From: Clostridia bacterium
GTDB lineage: Bacteria; Bacillota_A; Clostridia; Oscillospirales; CAG-272
NCBI GenBank assembly: GCA_017411885.1
Contig: JAFQPF010000237.1
Location: 1 to 5,088, forward strand
Reading direction: 5' to 3'
Length of the DNA: 5,088 bases
The notes under the pieces are model-generated. The model made no database searches, was not told where the DNA came from, and saw only the letters and a program-made list of their open reading frames with translations. Below, in pieces: positions 1 through 5,008 of this stretch. A program made the translations under genes and the position numbers. Numbering within the stretch: position 1 is the first letter of the stretch; every line of letters starts with the position of its first letter.

Positions 1-1
1 G

Positions 2-532
2 GACAGACGCGGCTTTTACATTGACATGAAGTATCTCGACACAGACCGCGCCGAGCTTCACTACAAGCTCCCTCTTAACGAGATAGTATACGATTTCTTC
101 GACGCGCTCAAGAGCCGCACGAAGGGTTACGCTTCGCTTGACTACGAGATAAGCGGATATGAGCCTTCAAAGCTTGTCAAGCTTGACATTCTCTTGAACG
201 GCGAGGTAGTTGACGCACTTTCGTTTATCGTTCACGACGAAAAGGCATACGCTCGTGCGCGAAAGATCGTTGAAAAGCTCAAGGAAAACATTCCGCGCCA
301 GCTCTTTGAGATACCTGTACAGGCGGCTATCGGAAGCAAGGTGATCGCTCGCGAAACTGTTAAGGCTATGCGCAAGGACGTTCTTGCAAAGTGCTACGGC
401 GGTGACATCACGCGTAAGAAGAAGCTTCTTGAAAAGCAGAAGGAGGGCAAGCGCAAGATGCGTCAGCTCGGAAGCGTTCAGGTTTCCCCCGAGGCATTCA
501 TGGCGGTCCTCAAGCTTGACGACGAGGACTAG
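2..532 (+). CDS. lepA: Elongation factor 4 (LepA), C-terminal part, 5' end outside window
   Basis: LepA/EF4 is a ribosome-associated translational GTPase that acts on stalled or assembling ribosomes. The frame is open from base 2, well upstream of the first ATG at 26, and reads [16 protein letters not shown], so the ATG at 26 is an internal methionine and not the start. About 176 of the usual roughly 600 residues are present: the end of the EF-G domain V-like region ([26 protein letters not shown]) and the LepA-specific C-terminal domain ([49 protein letters not shown]). The basic [20 protein letters not shown] segment is a family hallmark, and the C-terminus looks intact. The GTPase domain lies outside the window. 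The next gene on the strand is hemW, an arrangement common in Firmicutes. Identification is near certain; the true start cannot be seen. Confidence 0.97.
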   Translation, partial: DRRGFYIDMKYLDTDRAELHYKLPLNEIVYDFFDALKSRTKGYASLDYEISGYEPSKLVKLDILLNGEVVDALSFIVHDEKAYARARKIVEKLKENIPRQLFEIPVQAAIGSKVIARETVKAMRKDVLAKCYGGDITRKKKLLEKQKEGKRKMRQLGSVQVSPEAFMAVLKLDDED

Positions 533-547
533 CGGGTAACACCCGCT
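531..547 (+). other. Perfect stem-loop at the lepA stop codon
   Basis: AGCGGGT (531-537), loop AAC, ACCCGCT (541-547) form a perfect 7-bp GC-rich stem. Its left arm includes the last two bases of the lepA TAG stop codon (530-532). No T-run follows (GGTATAGCGC), so it does not have the form of a complete intrinsic terminator. It may be a 3'-end stabilising or weakly attenuating hairpin. Confidence 0.5.
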
Positions 548-670
548 GGTATAGCGCGCGTGGAGTTTATGCAGACTTTACGTCCTTAGCCCATACCCTA
601 ACATTTGATTAAATTTGGTAGGGTGCGGCGGATAGTCAAAAGAACACAAGCGGTCTTAGGCTGGCATTAC

Positions 671-744
671 GCGCGTGGCGGATAGCATCCGCAGGCAAAA
701 TGCGCGTGGAGTTTATGCAGATTTTACGTCCTTAACCCATACCC
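671..744. repeat. 74-bp A-B repeat unit, copy 1
   Basis: This unit matches 770-843 with only two differences (C674/T773 and G728/A827). The two copies are offset by exactly 99 bp. It begins with the hairpin GCGGAT (678-683), loop AGC, ATCCGC (687-692), followed by AGGCAAAAT and the 43-bp B module. Confidence 0.9.
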
Positions 745-760
745 GCCCGGAAGCCCGGGC
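745..760. repeat. Alternative GC hairpin in the repeat mosaic
   Basis: GCCCGG (745-750), loop AAGC, CCGGGC (755-760) form a perfect 6-bp GC stem. It occupies the position taken by the GCGGAT/ATCCGC hairpin in the A modules and is followed by the same AGGCAAAATGCG sequence (761-772). Confidence 0.8.
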
Positions 761-769
761 AGGCAAAAT

Positions 770-863
770 GCGTGTGGCGGATAGCATCCGCAGGCAAAAT
801 GCGCGTGGAGTTTATGCAGATTTTACATCCTTAACCCATACCCTAACATTGTATAAAATTTGG
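770..863. repeat. A-B repeat unit, copy 2, with AT-rich tail
   Basis: Bases 770-843 are the second copy of the 74-bp A-B unit, with its hairpin at 777-791. Bases 844-863 are the AT-rich tail also seen, diverged, after the first B module at 599-618. The copy runs to within 11 bases of the hemW ATG, and its last two bases are the GG of the hemW ribosome binding site GGAAAG (862-867). Confidence 0.85.
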
Positions 864-874
864 AAAGATAGTTT

Positions 875-2011
875 ATGAATAACATAAAAAAAGCGGGACT
901 GTATATACACGTCCCGTTTTGTTCTAAAAAATGCAATTACTGTGATTTTTACTCCTTTAAGGCGGATGTCGGCTTAAAGGAGCGATACGTGCGCGCGCTT
1001 ACAGGTGAGATACGCGCCAAGGCTTCGGCTTATGCCGACAGGCTATTTGACACGGTTTATATCGGCGGCGGTACACCGACCGAGCTTGGAAGCTCTCTTT
1101 TATGCGAGATCATCCGTGAGGTGTATTCAAGCTTTACGCTGACAAGCGATTGTGAGTTCACGGTTGAAAGCAATCCCGGGCTTGATGTAAATATGCTTGC
1201 CTTACACGAAAGCGGTGCCAACAGGCTAAGCATCGGCTTACAGTCGGCAAACTCCTGCGAATTAGCTGTACTTGGCCGCATACACACGCTTAATGATTAT
1301 TTTGAAACGGTATCTCAGGCACGTGCCGCAGGATTTGACAACATAAGCACCGATATTATGTTTTCGCTTCCCTCTCAAAGCACAGAGCTACTTGAAAACA
1401 CGCTTAAGACTGTAATTGAAACCGCACCCGAGCATATTTCGGCTTACTCGCTCAAAATCGAACCGGGCACGCCTTTTTACAAAATAAAAGAGCGTCTGGC
1501 TCTCCCTAACGAGGATGCAGACGCAGATATGTATGCATACATTTGCAAGCGTTTAGACGAAGCAGGCTACGGACACTACGAAATAAGCAATTTCGCGAAA
1601 AAGGGCTATGAGAGCCGCCACAATCTCAGATACTGGGAGTGCAAAGAATATATAGGTCTTGGTCCGGGAGCGCACTCATATATTGACTCGGTACGCTACA
1701 GCTACAAGCGCGACCTGCTTGCGGTGTGTGATGCTTACGAAAAAGGCGTATACGACGGCATTATTGACGAGCACACACTTATTGACGAATCCGAGGCTAT
1801 GAGAGAGCGCATAATGCTTGGTCTGAGGCTTGGACGCGGAATCAAGCTATCCGAGCTTGATTCGGTGATCCCACGCGAGCGCTTACTCGAAGTAACAGCG
1901 CCGCTTGAAAAATGCGGTTATCTTTCGCTTTCGGGCAATGCACTTGTACTGAGCGAAAAGGGTATGTACGTGAGCAACGCGATAATATCAAGCATTTTAT
2001 CCCTTACGTAA
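875..2011 (+). CDS. hemW: Radical SAM heme chaperone HemW
   Basis: HemW binds heme and a [4Fe-4S] cluster with S-adenosylmethionine and is thought to deliver heme to target proteins; it was long annotated as oxygen-independent coproporphyrinogen III oxidase (HemN-like). The 378-residue product has the family's normal length. It shows the cluster motif C16-x3-C20-x2-C23 in YIHVPFCSKKCNYCDF, the SAM-binding GGGTPT at 64-69, ESNP at 98-101, NRLSIGLQS at 116-124, HNLRYW at 249-254 and GLGPGAHSY just after, then a HemW C-terminal domain. CDF after the third cysteine, rather than a fourth cysteine as in HemN, favours HemW over true coproporphyrinogen dehydrogenase. The ATG at 875 is preceded by a modest site GGAAAG (862-867). 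The gene follows lepA through a repeat-filled gap and converges with comF, overlapping it by 15 bp. No clear promoter of its own was found, so readthrough from lepA is plausible. Confidence 0.95.
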   Translation: MNNIKKAGLYIHVPFCSKKCNYCDFYSFKADVGLKERYVRALTGEIRAKASAYADRLFDTVYIGGGTPTELGSSLLCEIIREVYSSFTLTSDCEFTVESNPGLDVNMLALHESGANRLSIGLQSANSCELAVLGRIHTLNDYFETVSQARAAGFDNISTDIMFSLPSQSTELLENTLKTVIETAPEHISAYSLKIEPGTPFYKIKERLALPNEDADADMYAYICKRLDEAGYGHYEISNFAKKGYESRHNLRYWECKEYIGLGPGAHSYIDSVRYSYKRDLLAVCDAYEKGVYDGIIDEHTLIDESEAMRERIMLGLRLGRGIKLSELDSVIPRERLLEVTAPLEKCGYLSLSGNALVLSEKGMYVSNAIISSILSLT

Positions 2012-2782
2012 CAGCATATCCGCGTTACCCGCGATCGAATAGATGTAAACTGCTCTTGCTCGGCATCTGTCGTAAAGAAGCCTTGCCGCTTCCCTTACGC
2101 TTGAGCCTGTCGTAACAACGTCGTCTATCAGTATTATCCTGCGCCCGTAAAGCTTTTCGGGCGCATTTTTCTTTATTTTCAGGCTTCTTCTGGCATTTAC
2201 CTCACGTTGCTTTGAGCTTAATTTCTTCTGCTCCTTTGAAAATAAGCTTTTATAGAATACCTCTGTATACTTTGCGCCAAGTATATGTGCCACTTCACGC
2301 GAAACCTCCTTAACACCGTCGTTTGCGGTGTCGATGAGGTTAAAGGGATTACGCGGTATGCTAACAATTATAAAGCTATTGATCTCCTTTTCCCCGACAA
2401 GTGTTTGCCTTATAAGCTCTGCAAGCTCGCAGGCAAGAAAATCCACAAGGCTTTTATAATCGTGTTGCTTTAAGTCAAATATCAGCCTCTTTTGCACAGA
2501 ATAGTCGGGTTCAAGGGCATTCTGTCTGTAGCTGACAAGTGATGCCGCAAAGCTTTCACGGATACCGTTTTCACATTCTATCTCAAGCGGCACAACAGGC
2601 AAACCCTTCAGCCTTGATGCATGACTGCTCTTGGCGCTTTCCCATTTTTGCTTACAAACATTACAAATAAACTGCTCGTGCTTATATTCAAGCACACAAT
2701 GACAGCATATACAAAGTCCCGGGAAGAAAAATCTTCTCACTTCATTACCGATACGCTTAATTATACTCGTTATTTTACTCAT
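1997..2782 (-). CDS. ComF-family phosphoribosyltransferase-like protein
   Basis: The 261-residue product has the ComF/ComFC layout. A short basic start is followed by a four-cysteine zinc-ribbon, C24-x2-C27 (FFFPGLCICCHC) and C40-x2-C43. The fold ends in a type I phosphoribosyltransferase PRPP-binding loop, IILIDDVVTTGSS, at 216-228. A segment KLSSKQREVNARRSL matches the family's Q-x2-L-x3-R-x2-N region. In Bacillus subtilis ComFC takes part in uptake of transforming DNA, but many homologues stand alone and their substrate is uncertain. No comFA helicase is adjacent here. The usual central motif (VPLH-x2-R-x3-RGFNQ) is poorly kept: the matching region reads IVSIPRNPFNLIDTANDG. The ATG at 2782 has a weak site GGAT five bases upstream and an exact-consensus promoter. 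Its 3' end overlaps the convergent hemW. Family call strong; role in competence unproven. Confidence 0.88.
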   Translation of the reverse strand: MSKITSIIKRIGNEVRRFFFPGLCICCHCVLEYKHEQFICNVCKQKWESAKSSHASRLKGLPVVPLEIECENGIRESFAASLVSYRQNALEPDYSVQKRLIFDLKQHDYKSLVDFLACELAELIRQTLVGEKEINSFIIVSIPRNPFNLIDTANDGVKEVSREVAHILGAKYTEVFYKSLFSKEQKKLSSKQREVNARRSLKIKKNAPEKLYGRRIILIDDVVTTGSSVREAARLLYDRCRARAVYIYSIAGNADMLLRKG

Positions 2783-2837
2783 TCTTTATCCGACGCCCAA
2801 TGCGTTTATGATCCTAATTTGCATTTTTAACAGCAAA

Positions 2838-2866
2838 ATTATATCATCTAAGCCATATTATGTCAA
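2838..2866 (-). promoter_or_regulatory. Exact-consensus sigma-A-type promoter for comF
   Basis: Read on the minus strand, TTGACA (2866-2861), a 17-bp spacer and TATAAT (2843-2838) match the housekeeping sigma consensus at all 12 positions with the ideal spacing. Transcription should start near 2831, giving a leader of about 49 nt before the comF ATG at 2782. Confidence 0.85.
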
Positions 2867-2887
2867 TCAACTATTGTATAGCTTGAT
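2866..2887. promoter_or_regulatory. Imperfect dyad between the divergent comF and pgi promoters
   Basis: ATCAACTAT (2866-2874) and ATAG-c-TTGAT (2878-2887) are inverted copies around TGT, giving nine pairs with one bulged C at 2882. The dyad abuts and touches the comF -35 box and lies upstream of the pgi promoter. It could be an operator; no regulator is identified. Confidence 0.3.
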
Positions 2888-2924
2888 AATTTTACCATTT
2901 TTGTCGTTTTTTTGCTTGTAAGTG

Positions 2925-2953
2925 TTGAAATTTGCGTAAATTTGTAGTATCAT
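2925..2953 (+). promoter_or_regulatory. Predicted pgi promoter
   Basis: TTGAAA (2925-2930), a 17-bp spacer and TATCAT (2948-2953) match the housekeeping consensus at 10 of 12 positions, downstream of a T-rich stretch (2896-2916). The predicted start near 2960 gives a leader of about 80 nt. Confidence 0.65.
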
Positions 2954-3013
2954 ATAGTTATAAGTGTGCAAGCCTGCAAATAATATATTTTCAGAGTGAG
3001 CTTATAATTTTAC

Positions 3014-3033
3014 ACCGCTTTGCGGTACGGAGG
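3014..3033 (+). promoter_or_regulatory. Leader hairpin and strong ribosome binding site of pgi
   Basis: ACCGC (3014-3018), loop TTT, GCGGT (3022-3026) form a small perfect hairpin directly abutting the Shine-Dalgarno sequence ACGGAGG (3027-3033), which ends 7 nt before the ATG at 3041. The position of this site decides the start: an in-frame TTG at 3020 lies upstream of the site, inside the hairpin loop, and is not credible as a start. Confidence 0.75.
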
Positions 3034-3040
3034 TTTATAT

Positions 3041-4378
3041 ATGTCTGTTAAACTTATTGACAAATACGCAAAAGGCTTTATTGCAAGCGACGAGATCGCC
3101 GGCATCAAGGAGCAAACGATCCTTGCAGACAAGACTGTTAAGGATAAAAGCGGTCTTGGCTCTGATTTTCTCGGTTGGGTCGATCTTCCCGTAAACTACG
3201 ACAAGGACGAGTTCGCCCGCATTAAGAAAGCGGCAGACAAGATCTGCAAGAGCTGTGACATTCTCGTTGTTATCGGTATCGGCGGCTCGTATCTCGGCGC
3301 ACGTGCCGCTATCGAATACGTAAAGTCTCCCTTATACAATAATCTTAAAAAGAATACTCCCGATATCTACTTCACGGGTAACAATATTTCCTCAAGCGCA
3401 CTTGCTGAGCTTCTTGCTATTTGCGAAGGCAAGGATATCTGCGTTAACGTAATTTCAAAATCAGGTACTACAACAGAGCCTGCTGTTGCTTTCAGGATCT
3501 TCCGCGACCTTCTTGTCAGCAAATACGGCGAAGAGGGCGCAAAGGAAAGAATTTTCGCAACTACAGACAAGGCTAAGGGTACTCTTAAGAAGTTCTCTGA
3601 CGAAAAGGGATATGAAACATTCGTTGTTCCGGATGACGTTGGCGGACGCTTCTCTGTTCTCACAGCCGTTGGTCTTCTTCCCATCGCCTGTGCAGGATGT
3701 GATATTGACGCTATGATGCAGGGTGCGGCAGAAGCTCGCGAGCTTTATTTGAGCAAGGCTTTTGAAGAAAACGACTGCCTTAAGTACGCCGCTTTGCGTA
3801 ACCTTTTCTACCGCAAGGGCTTTGCAAGCGAAATACTCGTTTCCTACGAGCATTCAATGCTTATGATGAATGAATGGTGGAAACAGCTTTACGGCGAAAG
3901 CGAGGGCAAGGATCACAAGGGACTTTACCCCTCATCGGTAATCTTCTCCACAGACCTTCACTCTCTCGGTCAGTTCATACAGGACGGCAAGAGAATGATG
4001 TTTGAAACCGTCGTTGATATCAAGAAGTCAAACGACGACGTTATAATTCCCAATGACCCTGCTAACGTAGACGGACTTAACTTCCTTGCTGGAAAAGAGC
4101 TTCACTTTGTTAACCAGACCGCTATGAAGGCTACCCTTCTTGCTCACGTAGACGGCGGTGTGCCCAATCTCGTTATCGAGGTTGACGACAGAAGCGAAAA
4201 GGCTTTTGGACATCTTGTATACTTCTTTGAATACGCTTGTGCGGTTTCCGGCTACCTTCTCGGAGTTAACCCCTTCAACCAGCCCGGCGTTGAAGCTTAC
4301 AAGAACAATATGTATGCACTTCTTGGCAAGCCCGGCTATGAAGACAAGAAGGCCGCTCTTGAAGAACGTATGAAATAA
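3041..4378 (+). CDS. pgi: Glucose-6-phosphate isomerase
   Basis: Pgi interconverts glucose 6-phosphate and fructose 6-phosphate in the cytoplasm, in glycolysis and gluconeogenesis. From the ATG at 3041 the product has 445 residues, typical of the short bacterial type. Sugar-phosphate binding segments are present: [11 protein letters not shown] at 77-87 and SKSGTTTEP at 139-147. The first family signature is [11 protein letters not shown], with GGRFS at 201-205. YGESEGK at 284-290 carries the likely catalytic glutamate E286. The second signature, [18 protein letters not shown], spans 404-421 and ends in the catalytic lysine K421. The consensus-like ribosome site 7 nt upstream fixes the start at ATG, not at the upstream in-frame TTG (3020). 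The gene has its own promoter, is divergent from comF, and appears to be transcribed alone or with weak readthrough into the following gene. Nothing in the protein looks damaged. Confidence 0.98.
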   Translation: MSVKLIDKYAKGFIASDEIAGIKEQTILADKTVKDKSGLGSDFLGWVDLPVNYDKDEFARIKKAADKICKSCDILVVIGIGGSYLGARAAIEYVKSPLYNNLKKNTPDIYFTGNNISSSALAELLAICEGKDICVNVISKSGTTTEPAVAFRIFRDLLVSKYGEEGAKERIFATTDKAKGTLKKFSDEKGYETFVVPDDVGGRFSVLTAVGLLPIACAGCDIDAMMQGAAEARELYLSKAFEENDCLKYAALRNLFYRKGFASEILVSYEHSMLMMNEWWKQLYGESEGKDHKGLYPSSVIFSTDLHSLGQFIQDGKRMMFETVVDIKKSNDDVIIPNDPANVDGLNFLAGKELHFVNQTAMKATLLAHVDGGVPNLVIEVDDRSEKAFGHLVYFFEYACAVSGYLLGVNPFNQPGVEAYKNNMYALLGKPGYEDKKAALEERMK

Positions 4379-4384
4379 GCTCAA

Positions 4385-4405
4385 TATGTTAACTTTATGT
4401 TAACT
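4385..4405. repeat. Tandem 10-bp repeat with 11-bp period downstream of pgi
   Basis: TATGTTAACT occurs at 4385-4394 and 4396-4405, one base apart. Each copy contains the palindrome GTTAAC, and the two palindromes could also pair with each other (6 bp, loop TTTAT). The copies lie about one helical turn apart, some 35 bp upstream of the predicted promoter of the next gene. The T-run at 4413-4417 makes a weak pgi terminator a second possibility. The observation is certain; the function is not known. Confidence 0.6.
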
Positions 4406-4439
4406 GTTGAAGTTTTTATCAAAAATGACTAAATACCTA

Positions 4440-4468
4440 TTGATTTTTTTGAGGTTTTAGTGTATTAT
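4440..4468 (+). promoter_or_regulatory. Predicted promoter of the P-loop protein gene
   Basis: TTGATT (4440-4445), a 17-bp spacer and TATTAT (4463-4468) match the housekeeping consensus at 9 of 12 positions. The predicted start is A4475 or G4476, exactly at the base of the following hairpin. Confidence 0.6.
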
Positions 4469-4475
4469 ATATATA

Positions 4476-4507
4476 GGAGTTAGAAAACTCCAAACCTAAA
4501 ACGGAGG
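4476..4507 (+). promoter_or_regulatory. 5'-terminal leader hairpin and strong ribosome binding site
   Basis: GGAGTT (4476-4481), loop AGAA, AACTCC (4486-4491) make a perfect 6-bp hairpin at the predicted transcript 5' end. The Shine-Dalgarno ACGGAGG (4501-4507), identical in sequence to that of pgi, ends 9 nt before the ATG at 4517. GTTTTAG (4454-4460), in the promoter spacer, is complementary to CTAAAAC (4496-4502), but it would lie outside the RNA if the predicted start is right. Confidence 0.6.
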
Positions 4508-4516
4508 TACACTACC

Positions 4517-4924
4517 ATGTTAAAACTTATGATTGGTGTTAAAGGCACCGGAAAGACCAAGCATCTCATTGAACTCGTTAACGAAGCTTCTTCACAGAGT
4601 AACGGTTCTGTAGTATGCATCGAAAAAGGTACAAAGCTCACAACGGAAATCAAGTACAGATCTCGTCTTATATCCGCTGAAGCGTATTTTATAGATGACG
4701 CGCAGTCCCTGTTTGGATTCGTAGCCGGCATTTCTGCCAGCGACCACGATCTTACCGATCTCTTTATAGATTCGGCACTTAAGATATGCAACAACGATCT
4801 TGCCGCTTTCGACAAGTTCCTTGATGAAATGAATATGCTTTCCGAAAAGATCGGATTTAACTGCTTCATCACTTCCTCGATCCCCGAGAACGAAGCTTCC
4901 GATACAGTTAAGAAATACTTATAA
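4517..4924 (+). CDS. Small P-loop NTPase-like protein of unknown function
   Basis: I do not recognise a specific named family. The 135-residue product opens with a beta strand and a clear Walker A motif, KLMIGVKGTGKTK, with GVKGTGKT at 7-14, so nucleotide binding is very likely. AYFIDDAQSLFG (57-68) has a hydrophobic strand followed by two aspartates (D61, D62) and could serve as a Walker B-like or metal-binding segment. Near the end a second strand, FNCFITSSIP, resembles the strand-T/S end (sensor-like) of P-loop folds. At 135 residues it is short for a full NTPase domain, so it is either a minimal fold or acts with a partner. No signal peptide or membrane segment is visible. Start at ATG 4517 is supported by GGAGG. 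It has its own predicted promoter, a structured leader, and an IS end about 26 bp after its stop. Its composition resembles pgi, so it looks native, not acquired. Confidence 0.85.
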   Translation: MLKLMIGVKGTGKTKHLIELVNEASSQSNGSVVCIEKGTKLTTEIKYRSRLISAEAYFIDDAQSLFGFVAGISASDHDLTDLFIDSALKICNNDLAAFDKFLDEMNMLSEKIGFNCFITSSIPENEASDTVKKYL

Positions 4925-5008
4925 TAAACAAAAGGCTCCTCGCTGTGTGTTGTGCCCCAAATTGTGCGGACAGTACAAAAACACCCTTGTATGGCATGAT
5001 ATTAAGTT

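Larger units (their letters stand above)
556..863. repeat. Modular intergenic repeat mosaic between lepA and hemW
   Basis: Most of the 342-bp gap between lepA and hemW is built from recurring modules. Module B (43 bp, beginning GCGCGTGGAGTTTATGCAGA and ending CCCATACCC) occurs at 556-598, 702-744 and 801-843. Module A (31 bp, carrying the perfect hairpin GCGGAT-AGC-ATCCGC and ending AGGCAAAAT) occurs at 671-701 and 770-800. A third hairpin module, 745-769, carries a different stem (GCCCGG-AAGC-CCGGGC) but ends in the same AGGCAAAAT. A related AT-rich tail (TAACATT...AAATTTGG, 17 of 20 identical) follows B at 599-618 and 844-863. A fragment resembling module A is at 626-636, and 639-670 is mostly unique. 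ACCCTA (595-600) and TAGGGT (619-624) bracket an AT-rich inner palindrome. Order: B-tail, degenerate A, unique, A-B-hairpin-A-B-tail. This looks like a small dispersed, REP/MITE-like intergenic repeat family; its mobility is inferred, not shown. Confidence 0.8.

Noticed and set aside
26..28. ATG at 26 as the start of a short protein
   Set aside because: The frame is open upstream to the window edge and continues the LepA sequence (DRRGFYID before the methionine).
671..843. CRISPR-like array
   Set aside because: Only two or three copies exist, of unequal modules with a 43-74 bp repeat and no regular unique spacers of constant length; no cas genes are in the window.
831..857. Promoter for hemW with TATAAA at 852-857
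   Set aside because: The -10-like sequence is fair, but the only -35 candidate, TTAACC at 831-836, is poor and spaced at 15 bp. The element lies in the AT-rich repeat tail, so it is not supported.
675..878. 67-codon ORF with an internal repeat of VADSIRRQNARGVYADF
   Set aside because: It consists almost entirely of the intergenic repeat modules and their hairpins, and has no ribosome site. Its openness follows from the 99-bp repeat offset, so it is not listed as a gene.
3020..3040. Upstream in-frame TTG start for pgi, adding seven residues
   Set aside because: The TTG lies in a hairpin loop upstream of the Shine-Dalgarno ACGGAGG, which is ideally spaced for the ATG at 3041. The extra residues would be encoded by the ribosome site itself.
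2960..3040. Riboswitch in the pgi leader
   Set aside because: The leader is short and AT-rich, and matches no known riboswitch core that I recognise; only small hairpins are visible.
3461..3853. Minus-strand open frames of 105 and 130 codons inside pgi
   Set aside because: They are antisense shadows of a strongly supported pgi gene, with no ribosome sites and no recognisable protein features.
4480..4872. 130-codon minus-strand ORF opposite the P-loop gene
   Set aside because: The plus-strand frame has the Walker A motif, promoter and ribosome site. The antisense frame has no features of its own.
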